Source: Linnemannia elongata | Lineage: Eukaryota > Mortierellomycota > Mortierellomycetes > Mortierellales > Mortierellaceae | Direction: 5' to 3' | Assembly (NCBI GenBank): GCA_036320915.1 | Contig: JAXBDG010000009.1 | Span: forward strand, 2,542,001 to 2,606,000 | DNA: 64,000 bases | Shown here: positions 22,854-34,527 of the stretch, one piece after another | Layout of the letters: the number at the start of each line of letters is the position of its first letter | How positions within the stretch are numbered: the stretch's first letter is position 1 | Notes under the pieces: model-generated | Database searches by the model: none | Told to the model about the DNA's origin: nothing | The model's input: only the letters and a program-made list of their open reading frames with translations | Program-made: the position numbers and the translations under genes

Positions 22854-24438
22854 CCCTACCCCTCTCCTTTTGAAGTTCATCCACCCGCACTCACTTTCAT
22901 TCACTCAATTTCACCGCTTCCTTTAAGACCTGTTGGACACCAATAGCTAAAAGGACGAACTGCAATGGGCAAAAGGGAGGGAGTTGGACACAAATCGGAC
23001 TACATTTGGCCCTTTGTTGTTGTCCCTCTGACCGTTATTTGCGAAAAGGGAAATTGCTCTCAGAATTGAAGAAATAAGGCACTGTGGATACCCTCAGGGG
23101 AAGATATTAGGGTTTGGTGTTTATTAGCCTGCATCGACAAACAAACAGAGGGAAGGGAAGGAGGGAAGAGTCGACATTAATTAGTCTTTCACACTCGTTC
23201 GATTCGCTTCAATAAGTAGAGGTACATTAGATAGGGTACGAAGATGTAATGATCGAGTGAAGCAGTGGTGGTGGCAAACAGAAAAGACAGAGGGGTTTAC
23301 CCTTAGTACTGTACCAGACCCTGGCTCAACTCAAACCAGGGCTGAACAGTTGAAATTTACACGCCGCCCTATTAGCCCACCCCTTCCCCCAAACTGGCGT
23401 CCCCCCTGTTCTAATTGCACCCTATCGCATCCGTCATCCGGTCATGCGTCTGCAGAAAGAGAAAGGGTATGCGCAGTAGAGGTACCAGGTATTGTTTCTG
23501 TGTCTTGACATGTGCGAGGCAACCACCCTCTCATCCATCCCTCTACTTGCGCAATAGGTGGGGAAAGACAAAGGGAAGAGCAAGACATTGCATGAACGTA
23601 CGGAGGAATAAGAAAATTCGATCGTTGCTAATACGAAATGAAATTGAAAAAAGGGGAAAGTGTTAGCCAAGCAAGTCGAGATGGAGCAACCGTGCCTGGC
23701 ATGAATATAATGGGAAGAATGAGATCGATGCGGTCTCATTCACATTCTCGATCAGTCCCCCCCCCCTTTTTTTTTTATTCTGGTCGTTCTTGTCGACTCT
23801 GTGATGCCTTATTTTTAGCACTCTTTTTTTTGTTACTGCCACCTCAACCAAAAACGATAGAAAGACCTAATAGAAAGAGTAGAATGTAGACAGCACACTC
23901 GCCATACTCCCTTTCCTCCCCCCTCCCCTCAAAGGTCTCCCCCTCCTTCTCCTCTCTCGGCACACCGTTCTCTAGAAGCGAGATGGCGAAATCGTTATGA
24001 AAAATAAAATATCGATCCCTTTATGAGAGCCTTCTCATTAATGTTCTTTTTCTCATAGAAAAGGTACATTTCACATAACCACAGAAGAGAACAGGCTGAA
24101 CTCACTTTTCGGCTGAGGGAAATCCTTGAAAGAGGTACCTTGTGGTGTTGGTCCACACGACTAGTCGTTTCCTAAACGAGATTGGCTGAGGGTTGATGAC
24201 ACAAGGTCCATTTGGACCCAAAATTGAGAGCACACAGATTTTCAAGAGAGGTACATTCGACAAGGAGAAGAGGGTGAGGATGAGCTGACATGATGGCAGA
24301 ACTTATACTGGCGACTGGAGGGGCAAGGTTAAAGCGAAAGAAAGGCGCCGAGAGAACTGAACGTCATCCAGTATTCGCCAAAGGAAGAGAGTGGTGGGCA
24401 AACAAGCAACAAGAATTCCCACCAAAAAAAAAGGGGGA

Positions 24439-24458
24439 GGGGGGGGGGGGGGGGGGGG
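24439..24458 (+). repeat. 20-base poly-G run
   Basis: Uninterrupted G run preceded by AAGGGGGA. Capable of G-quadruplex formation, but also a place where sequencing length is unreliable. Confidence 0.85.
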
Positions 24459-27400
24459 TGTGGCCCTGACAATGCCTACTCTCTCTTACTCCCTCCCCCT
24501 ATTTTTTCTGCCTGGTTCTACGTTCTATCCCTTCCTTCCTGTATTTCTGCTTGACTATGAATAAGGTGAACAGAATGGGGAAGTGTTGATTATCTATCAC
24601 ACCCATCCAGGAACCAGTAGACCATCAACAACTATCGCCCATCAAGGCACCCTCGATTATTATTTTTAGAAACCTTGATTGTCCTGAGCAACTAGGCACC
24701 CTTTCACCAATCACCAACAAATAAGGCTCCCTCCTGAAAGCATTTTCTTTTAGCAAAGTCTGTTTGTCTAGCGCCTTGAGAGAACTGTCGTTATCACTCC
24801 AAAGTATACAATAAATCCTTATATAACCGGTCACCAGTCGGCACGGCGCCCGAAAGGCGCATCGTAGTGTTCATTAGCTTGATGCAGAAGAAAAAAAAGG
24901 GGGGAAGTGAGGTATTTTCTATATGGTATCCCTTGCATAAAACATATTTTGAGAGCCAACCCTGTCTTTACTACAAACGCCATAAAAGGTATCTCAAACA
25001 TCATTCATAAGCAAAGGATCCATGACACATAGATAAACAAATCCATCTCGGCAACAGATGCGCCGCCACGCGCAGTGCTGGTAAGCCAATCAGCAAGCGG
25101 CCGGATGGACATCCGAATGACGATGGTGTGTGTTTGTATTGTGTGTTTGGTTTTGATGTTGAGAGCAATTGACCCTTTCCTTTTGCTTGACCTCTCATTG
25201 AACGAATGAAAAAAGGGCAAAGGCGAAAGTAAATCAACAAGGTGCAAGAAAAGATTAGCGTTCATGCAGGTCCACAAATTAGAATCCTTGCAGAGGAGGA
25301 GAGGATGAAAGTGTGTGAAAGTAACAATGTGTTCTTGGAGGGAACAGTCCATGAGTTCTGATTGGGGGATGGCTGGTTGTTTTCTAGCTAGCATTTATCG
25401 AGTTCGTCATTCGGTTGAATATGGGGATATGGGGAGCTTGGGGCATAATAGAGTGGAATGGGCGTAGGTTACAACCAACCCCAAGGGTATGTTTTTCCTG
25501 GCGAGAGGAGAAGGATGAGAATATTAACTATTTTCCTAGCAGAGCACTTGAAAGAGCCAACGCGTTTTTTCTGTTGCTATAAATCCATAGTCGAGTGGTC
25601 AGAAAGCATGGAGTGCAAGGACTGCACAGGCGAATGGAAAGAGGAAAAGAAGGCGACTGTGCTCGCTGTTTACGCGACATGAGAGACAATCATCGTCTTG
25701 AGCAACAAGGATCTTCAGATGCAAAAGCAATGATAAATGAAGAAAATGTATTCGGTAAAACTACGGATAATAAAGTGCATGATGCCGATGGAAGTGAGAA
25801 TACAATGCAAAGAAAGTGCTGATGATGGAATTGCAAATTAAGAAGAAACAAAAGGGGTGGTAGCTCGTCTCTGCGAGAAAACGAGAAAGCTCGCGCCTTT
25901 TGCTATTTGTCACTGTTCTTTTCGTCCGTCGGTCTACCTTTGTGGCTGGGGACATTAGCGGGCATGAATGCTCTTCATGGTGTTCATGCCGGGGAAGGAT
26001 GCATGCTGCGTGCCACCCTGAGAACCAGACATCTAGGACGCTCCTAAGAGTAGTTGAACGTAATAAAAAGCCAAGAAAATATATGTGTGTGTGTCATTGA
26101 GACTGTCCAAGCAAAAAAATATTAGATGAGGGACGGGTTACATGAGTGATGGACATCCAAGACATATCCGAAACCGATAAGCATGGTTGATCAACAACCG
26201 TTGGAGAGATTTCCCTTGCATCTCCACCTTCACTTCCACCTTCGTACTCTCTGTCAACGTTCATCGGATACTATGGCCCCGTTACTGTTCCTCATTCACT
26301 CCAACATTCATTCGGAATGCAGCCTTGCATTAGCCTCAGAGATGGTGTGCATCTATGTGGGCTCACAATAGCAGCGAGCAGCCCTTCTTTGGCCGCTCAA
26401 CTTCTCGATAATTAGGCCTATTGATGAGTCTGAAAGGAGGTTTCCAGGTCGTTTCCAAGTCCAGCACCATACAGCAATGCTACCAACCTCAGTTTACATG
26501 GCTCTAATGCGTTACTTTTGTCACGTAACACGTACCTACCAGGGATACATTTACACGTATGTACTGTGGATTTTTTCACGTATCTACCGCGGAGATTTCG
26601 ACACGCATTTACTTATCTACCGCGGAGACTTTTTTCAATTTACATCTTTCACCTCTTTCCTCCACTCCTCTCTCCATTCCACCCTTCATTCCCACCCTCC
26701 GAGTCCCCTCAGTCCATCGACAGCACCTCCGACCTCATTGCCTCGTTCGCTGAATCCGAACAGGATGCACCAATACTGTAGGTCGTCATGAGCCTTCCTT
26801 GCTTTTCTACAATGGGGGTTGGGTTTTGCAAGTCGCGCTGTTCACATGAGGTGACACCTGCCTAAGAGGGTTGTTCGTTTACTATGGTATCAGCGTCTGG
26901 TGTCTAGGAGAGACATGGGATAGGACAAACGAATACAGAAAAGGTGGACCTCGGTCGACAAAAAGCAAACCCTTCAGTGGGTCCCTGTGAAGTTAGCCTT
27001 GGGCACGCCTCTCGTGTACAACCATCCTCGTTGGAGTTGTATCATGGGTCTTTGGGAGAGTTAAAACTCTTGTCATTGTGACAAGACGGCTGCTCTCTTG
27101 CCTACTTGTAGGCTTCAAAGAGTTTTGTTCTGGGTTCGTGTTGTCCTTACCCCACTCTTGCAAGCACTTCTTTTGTCTGTATCTCTTTTTCCCTGGTGAA
27201 CAAAGAGGTCTAGGCACCAGACGTTAATGCTGTGAAGAAAGAATGACCTTGGCTTTTGTGGGTTGTCTAGGGTGGTTAGCCAGGGTTTAAGGACATGAAG
27301 CTGTGGGTCCGGCCGAAATGTGCTTGCGCGTTGGCTGCCCAAAAGTCCATCTCTATCGGAACAGTGCTCGAGAAAACAGTGTGTGGCCAAGAGAGGGTGT

Positions 27401-27769
27401 CCGAGACTTTGTGTAGTAACATGTTTTACAGTGCCATCCTCCTTTTCTTTATTTCACTCCGCCTCTCTGGTGAGATGGTGTATCTGCTCCTCTCACAAAC
27501 AGCGCCGCTCGAAAGGCGAATGGTGGACCACAGAGCAAGACTAAGGACCCTCATGGGAATTTGACTGGTAATTAATATTGTTGTTGGTTGTCCATGCCTT
27601 CTATTTCAAGGAGGCTTAAGGTCGATCGCGCTTTTCATTACTTTCTTTCCAAGACTGGTGAATATTTTCAAGATAGTTATTTACTTTGTTTGTGGTTTCT
27701 GCGCCTAACCCTCTATTTTCTTTTGCCTGTGATACGTTAGCGTCTACATTTCGGATATCTTTCGACTCA

Positions 27770-28560
27770 AGTTCGTCGACTCAAGTTCGTCGACTCGGCA
27801 AGCAAATGAAAGGAAAGTCAACGGGGGGGTGTGATAGCGATGCGCTGTGAAGTGCATCGCCCAAGACAGAAGAAAAAAAAAGAGAAGGAGGTGCGCGGTT
27901 CAATGCATAGGAGTCAACACTGTTCATTTACGGCATACACCGGCACGATTTGGTCGATTGGCACGATTGGTACGACTGATCTTACGGGGTCGGCCAACAT
28001 TGTTTCACGGAACGTCCAACCTTGCCTTAAGGCACTGTCTATTCATGACCCATTTTGCGGTCTGTCGTAGACTTTTGCTGGCCTTCGGTGTTTGAGCAAT
28101 TATTTCTCTGGGGTGGTTTATGTTCAGTGTCAGGCATCTTGTTAGCTATTGCCGTCGTTCGTCCTTTTTCTTTTCAGGAAGGAAGAAAGAAAAAGAGCTG
28201 GAAGTGCGCGGTTCATTACTGGCACGCACCAGAACGATTTGGGCCGTTTGCCATATTGGTCGGCCCAACATTGCCCATGGATATTCCGCACCTTAAGAGT
28301 ATAGCACTGTCTACTCGTGCTTTACTGGCCTTCGGTGTTGGGGGCATTTTTTCACTAGGGTGGGCTCGTCCTTTTTTTTTATTCTTTCTTTCCGATTCTG
28401 AGGATATTGGACAATCATTTGTCTTGTTTATAGGACTTTCTGCGGGGATGAGAACTAACCCTCTATTTTCTATTGCCTTTGATGCGTTAGGGTCTTCTTT
28501 TCGCATATCGATCGACTCATCTCCTCGACAGATCAAGCAGAAATAAAGGAAAGATGTTAG
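27770..28560. repeat. degenerate repeated blocks
   Basis: Two diverged copies share the ordered blocks GTGCGCGGTTCA (27891, 28205), a run with ACGATTTGG, CGGCC(A/C)AACATTG, GCACTGTCTA and CTGGCCTTCGGTGTT (28079, 28327). A third block, CTAACCCTCTATTTTCT, occurs at 27707 and 28455. A perfect short tandem of GACTCAAGTTCGTC lies at 27770-27797. The 163-residue plus-strand ORF over the second copy (28055-28546) is probably a by-product of the repeat. Origin unknown. Confidence 0.55.
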
Positions 28561-29250
28561 GACATGACATTTCACAACACTTGTTTATTTCTGACGTCAG
28601 GAAAAAAGAAGTGAGGGCACAGGAGTGACATGGTTTTATTCATACGCAATCGGCTTTCTGCATGGTATGAAATAGAGTAGCAGGAAAGCAGTCGTAATAA
28701 GATAGAACAGTTTCCCATTATCGTGCTGTTGTGTTCGCGGCGTGATTTTTTCTGAGTAAAAGGGCAACCAAGGTATCGTTATAAAACTTTACACGAGGGT
28801 CTTCGAGTTCATTAATTTTATTAAAGCCGAGAAGTGGGAAGGCACCATTTGACAGAGGGTTCATTTCCAAATTTAATGAGAACGATTACCATAGCTCCCA
28901 GTTTTTTTTATCTTGTAATCCTTTTCATAAGGGTGGGAAAGTGGAACCTATATTGCGACGTGGAGTGAGACAACGAGTGAAAAAAGCGGAGCAGCACAAG
29001 TTTGCAATGGTGAGTGACCACTATTCTTCCTCACAAAGACCCAGCAATCAGCATTTATTCTAATGGTAAAAAAAATACCCAACGAGCAAAGAGAAAGAGC
29101 AAAGAGAAAGGAAAAAAGAGAGAGCAAAAAGAAAGAAAGAAAAGAAAGAGAAACGAGAAAGTAAATAAGAACGAGCAAAGAGAAAAAAAAATTGGCGATG
29201 TGATCAGGGGGGGGGGAGCAAACGACGAAGAGGGTAGGAACAGCCGCTCT

Positions 29251-31091
29251 TTATGGGGCCGAGGAGTAGATGCGGAAGAGTGGGAGGGTGCTGGCGTCCT
29301 TGACAGCAACACCGTCAGCGGGGAGAGACCCTCCGCGGGTCATCGATCCCTTGGCGTTCACCCAGACCTCCATTCTCTCTCGCATCTCCTCCCTCTGGCC
29401 CGCCGTGTCGTCAACGGCCTTGCTCTGGACCTCGCTTTGACCCTCGGTGGTGCAGGATGAGTTGACGGATGGCTGCCTCTCGTGGGCTCCCTTTCCCTCC
29501 GTCGGCTGCCGTTCGACCGTGGTGGCGAGGAAGGGGTGCATGAGGGCCTGCACTGCCGAGTAACGGGTCGTTGGCAGGTCCTCGGTTAGCCTGGCTGCCA
29601 GGTCCAACCCCTCTTCTTTGCCGACCTCGCTATTGTACAGAGTGCAAAGAGATAGTTTTTGTTAAAATTTGTTTCGCTCAACTCTATTTCCTTTTCTACT
29701 AGCTCTTATAAGGAAAGTGCACTTACAAGTCCTGGGTGCCTTCTGTATTGACTCTCTCCAGCATGCGAAGGAGTATGACTCCAAGGGCGAACATGTCGAC
29801 CTTGCTGTCATACGGCTCGTTCCTTCTAAGTTCCGGGGCCCAGTTCCTTTCAGTGCCGCATCGCCTCCTGTAATTACATTGAAAACGAGGTTAAAGCTGT
29901 TAATTTTCATCTGGGTGTACATTGCAGACATGGCTGCCCTCGATTAGTCTTTACTTACAAGGCCTTATCCGTGGATTGTCTGAGGCAAACTGAAAGGCCG
30001 AAGTCCGCGATCAAAGGATTTTGGCCAGCGCCGGTGAAGAGGACGTTGAAATCCTTGACGTCGCGGTGGATTACATTCTTGGAGTGAATATACGCCAGTC
30101 CCTCTCCCAGACCCTTTATGATAGCTTTGATCTCGCTCAAAGTCAAACCCTCCCTGATCCGACGGCGCAAAGTCTAATATAATTTGCCACCAATTTTTTT
30201 CATAGATTCAGTAAGGATCATGCCGCATTGCGATGCTGTCGACAACGGTACCTCGTTTCCACTTGGCGCTAACACTTACGAATGGAGCCCATTCGAATAT
30301 GAGGCACAGGTGGTCTCGGTGGACGAATGCCCCAAAGGACTTGATCAGGTTTTTGTGAGCCCCAAGGTGGTACACGGTGGTGACCTCGCCCTTGAACTAT
30401 GTGATTTGAAAGAAAATGGGTGATCAAGATGTGAGTCGTGCAGGGGCGAGGACATAAAGCGCTTGCATTAAAATCCAGCCTGATGTCTTACGATGCTGTC
30501 CCTGTAGAGGCTGCCCCTCAGCTGAGCCTTCACCGCGAACAGCTGCTGTTCACTTCGAACTCTGTACACCGAGCCAAAAGATCCCTGGAATGTAAAAAAA
30601 TAAGACCAGTTCAATGCCTTGCTTCTTGAGCATAAACGGTCGGGGTGCCATTGCATTTCATATTACTTTGTCGCAGCAGTTCTAATACATACCGCGCCCA
30701 CGAACGCCTCCACGGTATATGTTCGACCATCGTGGACGTACTCCTATCAAAATAGAAAAAAATAAAAAGATAGGAAAGCCGTTCAACATCTGGCCAAGGC
30801 TGTCGTGAAGTCCCAGCCGCGATGTCCTTTGCAGCCAAATAACAAAAAGTAAAAAGCAGAGTTTGATACCGAGTACGGGTGAAGGAACCCGCTTTGGTCC
30901 CTTGCGGCGTCCGGGATGGGGACGTTAGCCAGATCGACCTGGCTGACGGTGGTGGCGGTGGTGGCGCTTTCAGCTGCAGAGGGCGAGTTGTTGGCCATTT
31001 GTTGCTCTTGTCGCCCTTGTCCTTGAGAGAGAGCCTTAGACCCCTTGACGGCTGGCGTTTTTGTGTTGCTTGTAGGCTTGGATGATGACAT
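29251..31091 (-). CDS. protein kinase with a disordered N-terminus (copy B, intact)
   Basis: Seven exons on the minus strand: 31091-30870, 30743-30693, 30584-30492, 30396-30280, 30173-29959, 29867-29727 and 29629-29251, giving 405 aa with frame kept at all six introns. The first 74 residues are Ser/Thr/Gln-rich. The kinase domain runs from about 80 to 310: glycine loop G90-A-G92-S-F-G95, FAVK with Lys110, HRD at 197-199 with Asn204, DFG at 218-220, WAPE at 242-245, a DMFALGV helix and a RYSAVQALMHPFL end. A Glu/Gln-rich tail of about 80 residues follows. All catalytic residues are present, so it should be active. The substrate is unknown. The gene is an inverted relative of copy A at 12350-13485. 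Confidence 0.85.
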
Positions 31092-31430
31092 TGAGGTCGA
31101 GTGGGTTGCGGAATGGAGGAATGGAAAGAAGGAAAAAAGAAAAAGGTAGTTTTGGTGGTAGCATAACCTTTTGTAGGAATCAGCGAAAGTGCGACGAGGC
31201 TCTTTATAATTGCCACCAAAAATTAGGCTTTCATAAAGGACAGATCAAGGCCATAAACCCCGGCTTCCCTTGTTCATTTGAGATAGACTTCTTTATTGAA
31301 TCAGTGCAGCTAAATATTAACTATTACGGACAATTCTCTGTTGTCGCCTCCTTCGGTTGGTACCATTGCAGTGTCTGTAGGTCTTCTTCATGGCTGGAAA
31401 GATGAGAATACACTTCACCCAGACCTGAGG
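29884..31430 (-). repeat. inverted duplication, arm B (kinase unit)
   Basis: Reverse-complement partner of 12028-13551. Promoter, introns and exons 1-5 are shared. Copy B continues with exons 6 and 7, which copy A lacks, so arm B shows the ancestral layout. The arms lie about 16 kb apart and enclose the GPI-PLD-like and protease genes. Confidence 0.85.
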
Positions 31431-31466
31431 CAACGGTTGCGAGCCTGAGAGGTGGTCAGTGAGTAG

Positions 31467-31587
31467 CCTTTCGCGTTTTTAGAAGTTCGCCATTGAGCGA
31501 CAGCCAATCATCCGAGTTTTTTGAGTCTGTCTACTCCCCGGGTGATTGGCTGTCGATCAATGGCGAACTTTCGCATATGCGAAAGTC
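31467..31587. mobile_element. foldback element (MITE-like hairpin)
   Basis: A 120-bp inverted repeat. The left arm (about 31468-31516) and right arm (31538-31586) pair over about 45 bases, including the long match AAGTTCGCCATTGA/CGACAGCCAATCA with a few mismatches, around a loop of about 21 bases. The right end also contains a perfect palindrome ACTTTCGCATATGCGAAAGT. There is no coding capacity. It resembles a miniature element of the Tc1/mariner kind, but no TA duplication could be confirmed. Sequence 31588-31951 holds nothing else recognised. Confidence 0.7.
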
Positions 31588-31951
31588 AACTTATTGATCA
31601 CCTCCCTGGCAATAGATAGTGGAACTGATAGTCTTGACTCCGAGAAGACAAGAACAAGAATACACACTCTGGTAGACGAACAAAGATGATAATAACAAAG
31701 GTTATGATGACCATGGACTCGGTCGACCATGAAACCATTGCAGCGCAGTGCAGTTCAAAGTACTTGCATAATTGTGTTTGCTCCTGCATCAAGTGTGTGC
31801 TACATGCTGCAAAATTTAAAGCGATTTTGTTCTTTTTATTAGACAGCGAGACTTTCTCCCTTGCATCAATTATCGCGCTCTCTCATCCTATCATTATCTC
31901 ACATTCACTAGTGCCTCCCTTGGACTATCGCTCCCTCTCTCGCTCCCTCTC

Positions 31952-34206
31952 TCACTGCCGAGCAATCTTGCTCGTAATCTCGACAAGAACATCCACCTGA
32001 TCCTCTATCTCGGGCCACAAGTACGGTCTCAACTGGTTGCGCTCCTCGTCTCCAAAGATCGCCCGTCGCTCATCAAACACATACTTCAACACTACCCTTT
32101 TGATCTCTGGGTAGCCCGGTCCCCAAGTCAGAGCACGTTCGAGAGCAGATTGGACGTTGAGTTGAGCCTGGATCTTGTCGAGTGCTTGGGCTTGCAGTGG
32201 GAGGTCCTCCATGTGGATTGCGGCGCGGTAGAGGAGGAACCAATCTTCGGGCCTCAGGCGTGTGCGGAGGGAGTTTGTGTGCCGGGATGTGTAGGACTGT
32301 ATCGGGTAAGGTGTCGGTGGAGGCGGGGAAGCGAGGGTGGATGGGATGTCGAGACCATGGCCGTGGCCTGTGGTTGTTGTTGATGTAAAAGGCCAGGATG
32401 AGCTGCACCCTTCTCTTGTGGGCTGATGAGAGTAAACTTGAAACTGAGGGTAGTGAGGTCGCGTTGGTGAGGGTTCCGAGGCAACGGTTTGTAAGTTGAG
32501 GGCGACATTTGCGCTGACATAGTGGCGTCTGTCCATTGTTGGTGAGTTTGGCCCATAGTCTTCTGTGTGGCGAACAGTGTCGTTGTTGTAGTTGGTGTTG
32601 TTGTTATCATAGTAGCCATCGCCATCTCCGCTATTGCTGATGTTGGCGACATGATCGTCGTCACCCATGGACTCGTCGTCCTGGATAGGCTCGCGGGTGT
32701 AGACATAATCAAGCAAGATGTCCATTATCTTGGGCTCAAACATATCGTTCGAAAGATTGATCCTGAAGATCCCATCCGGACCCGGTTGAGCTTCCTTAAA
32801 CCACCCATTTCTCAGCATCCGAGAGAAGAATGGGACCGACTCGAGGATTGCCTTGTGTGCCCAGAATGTTGCTCTGATTGTTTCTGTAGAGTATTCGTTG
32901 TTGCTGTTGTTTTCATGGAGTTTGTGGGAGTGTTTGATGTCATGCTTGACGTATGTCGTTCCTGAAGGAGCAGAGGAGGCAGTAGCTAAAGGTGCATTGC
33001 GATAGTTGCCGATGTTGTTGTTGTAATCTCGGCTGTAGTGACCACCCATCGAATATCGACCAGGACTACCCAGACTACCAAGACTCGCAGACCGCTTGCC
33101 CAACAGACCGGAAGATGCACTATCAAGACAGGCCTGTGGGACAGTCATAGGAGGCGGCGGATCTCTGATACAGATCTGGACATTGCAGGTAGAGGTATCT
33201 TGTCGCATAGCAAAAAGCAAGTTCTTTTGTTGAATTGTTCGTGCGTCTGTCTCGGCATCTGTGTGGCGTGGGCTGGCACCCGAAAGCCAGATCTGGAAGT
33301 GGTACTTGTGCTCCTCGTCGGTTACGTCTTCGCGCTTGAACACCACTGTGGTTGGATTGATTGTTCATACGGAGAAGAGAATTGAGATTAAGGATCCATT
33401 TCATATTTGGCGAACATCAATGATCGTTATCATGAAGAGTGATTGGAAACAAAAATAATTTGATAGTAGCGATGATGATGATGACAAAAGAAGTGGAAGG
33501 AATCGCACATGCGCAGAGTAAAACAATAACGACATTAGCCAAGAATGAGGAATGTACCTGTCTGTGGCCATAGGGCGCGGTTGATGGGCTGGACATGGAT
33601 GTCACGACGAAGTCGGGGACTGTAGATATAGATTGTCCGGTACGAGTCGCACCGAGATCGACCAGGGTTCATTGGATCCTCAAAACTCGTATTCCCGCTT
33701 CTCCCTCCCGCACCGTCTCCTTGACCATTCTCACCTTGTCCTCCGCCATATCCTACAGAGCTCAGCCGGATGCTGGCTCGCTGCAAGGTCAAGACCAAAA
33801 GTGGAGTTGCTGATCGAAGATGGCACAGAGCAGTCGAAATAGTTGTTTGCTGCTGTAGTTGCGCCGATGCTTGATGTGGAGGCGTGGGTGCAGTAGAGTG
33901 ATCCCTGGAACCCGGAAGCGAAGTCATAGTTTGTTTTGAATCAAAACCAGAACCATCAGAAGACGAAGCAAGGGAAGAAAAGGGAGCAGAGACGAGTCGG
34001 AGACAGATGTCCCATTGACAGGGCCGTTCGTTGGAAGTAGGGGAGGTGAGGATGCGGACTCCAGCGGGAGCATTGTCGGTGTCTGTTTTGTTAAAGATGA
34101 GCTGGATGCCTTCCTCGGGGGTAGACTTTGCCCAGTGCGAGACCACCCTTGTGACCGGCTGGTGTTGGTGTTGTGGTTGTTGTTGTGGTTGTTGTGGTTG
34201 CTCCAT
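31952..34206 (-). CDS. BTB/POZ-domain protein
   Basis: Two exons: 34206-33558 and 33345-31952, giving 680 aa, with the junction codon split G|TG. The N-terminus is a Gln/Pro run. A beta-rich segment (QWDICLRLV, YHFQIWLSG) could be a degenerate MATH-like substrate-binding domain split by Ser/Gly/Gln inserts. The BTB core lies around residues 373-436: FWAHKAILESVPFFSRML, then FRINLSNDMFEPKIMDILLDYVYTRE. After another Asp/Asn-rich insert a helical BACK-like end follows (LLYRAAIHMEDLPLQAQALDKI). Such proteins usually act as Cul3 adaptors; that is family knowledge, not shown here. The gene diverges from the 1478-residue orphan gene. Confidence 0.8.
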
Positions 34207-34527
34207 AGTTAGGGTGTAAGGAATTATCGGAGTGAAGTAGAAAGGAGGAAGGAAGAAGAAACGAGCACACGAGAGTAATAATCAAGAGATGCAATAATGA
34301 AGTGCAAACGCGTTGTTGATCTGTATCAGTCTCCCTTCTAATTGGCTGTTGATCCCTTGGCCTTGATCAATGCGTCTTCATTTAAGGGGTCGCCACTTCT
34401 TCGATCGAAGTCTGCAACCCCAAGCAAGCACCTCCACGTTAGGGTCGTTTCTTCTGCACCTTCTTCAACTCCACTCGTTTGTTGTGACATCACCAACGGA
34501 CCGACTCAAACACATCCAGGAAACCAA
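34207..34527. promoter_or_regulatory. divergent promoter between the BTB gene and the 1478-residue orphan gene
   Basis: 321 bp between the two start codons, serving both genes. An in-frame ATG for the plus gene lies at 34342; the leader after it looks untranslated (C/T-rich), so 34528 was taken as the start. Confidence 0.5.

Larger units (their letters stand above)
22854..29250. other. 6.4-kb gene-poor interval
   Basis: No ORF here has a start context, splice sites and family motifs together. It holds a PACE-like GGTGGCAAA at 23270-23278 (590 bp upstream of the protease), several AGAGGTAC-type hexamer repeats (23217, 24132, 24246), a 20-base G run, two TCTACCGCGGAGA blocks at 26582-26630, a degenerate repeat cluster at 27833-28560 and an A/G-rich tract at 29078-29190 built from GAGCAAAGAGAAA-like units. 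A short C-terminal-looking peptide ending near 26781 (STSDLIASFAESEQDAPIL) may be a gene relic. Confidence 0.5.

Noticed and set aside
28055..28546. 163-residue hydrophobic ORF
   Set aside because: Lies over a diverged direct repeat; the other repeat copy is not open in the same frame, and there is no start or splice context.
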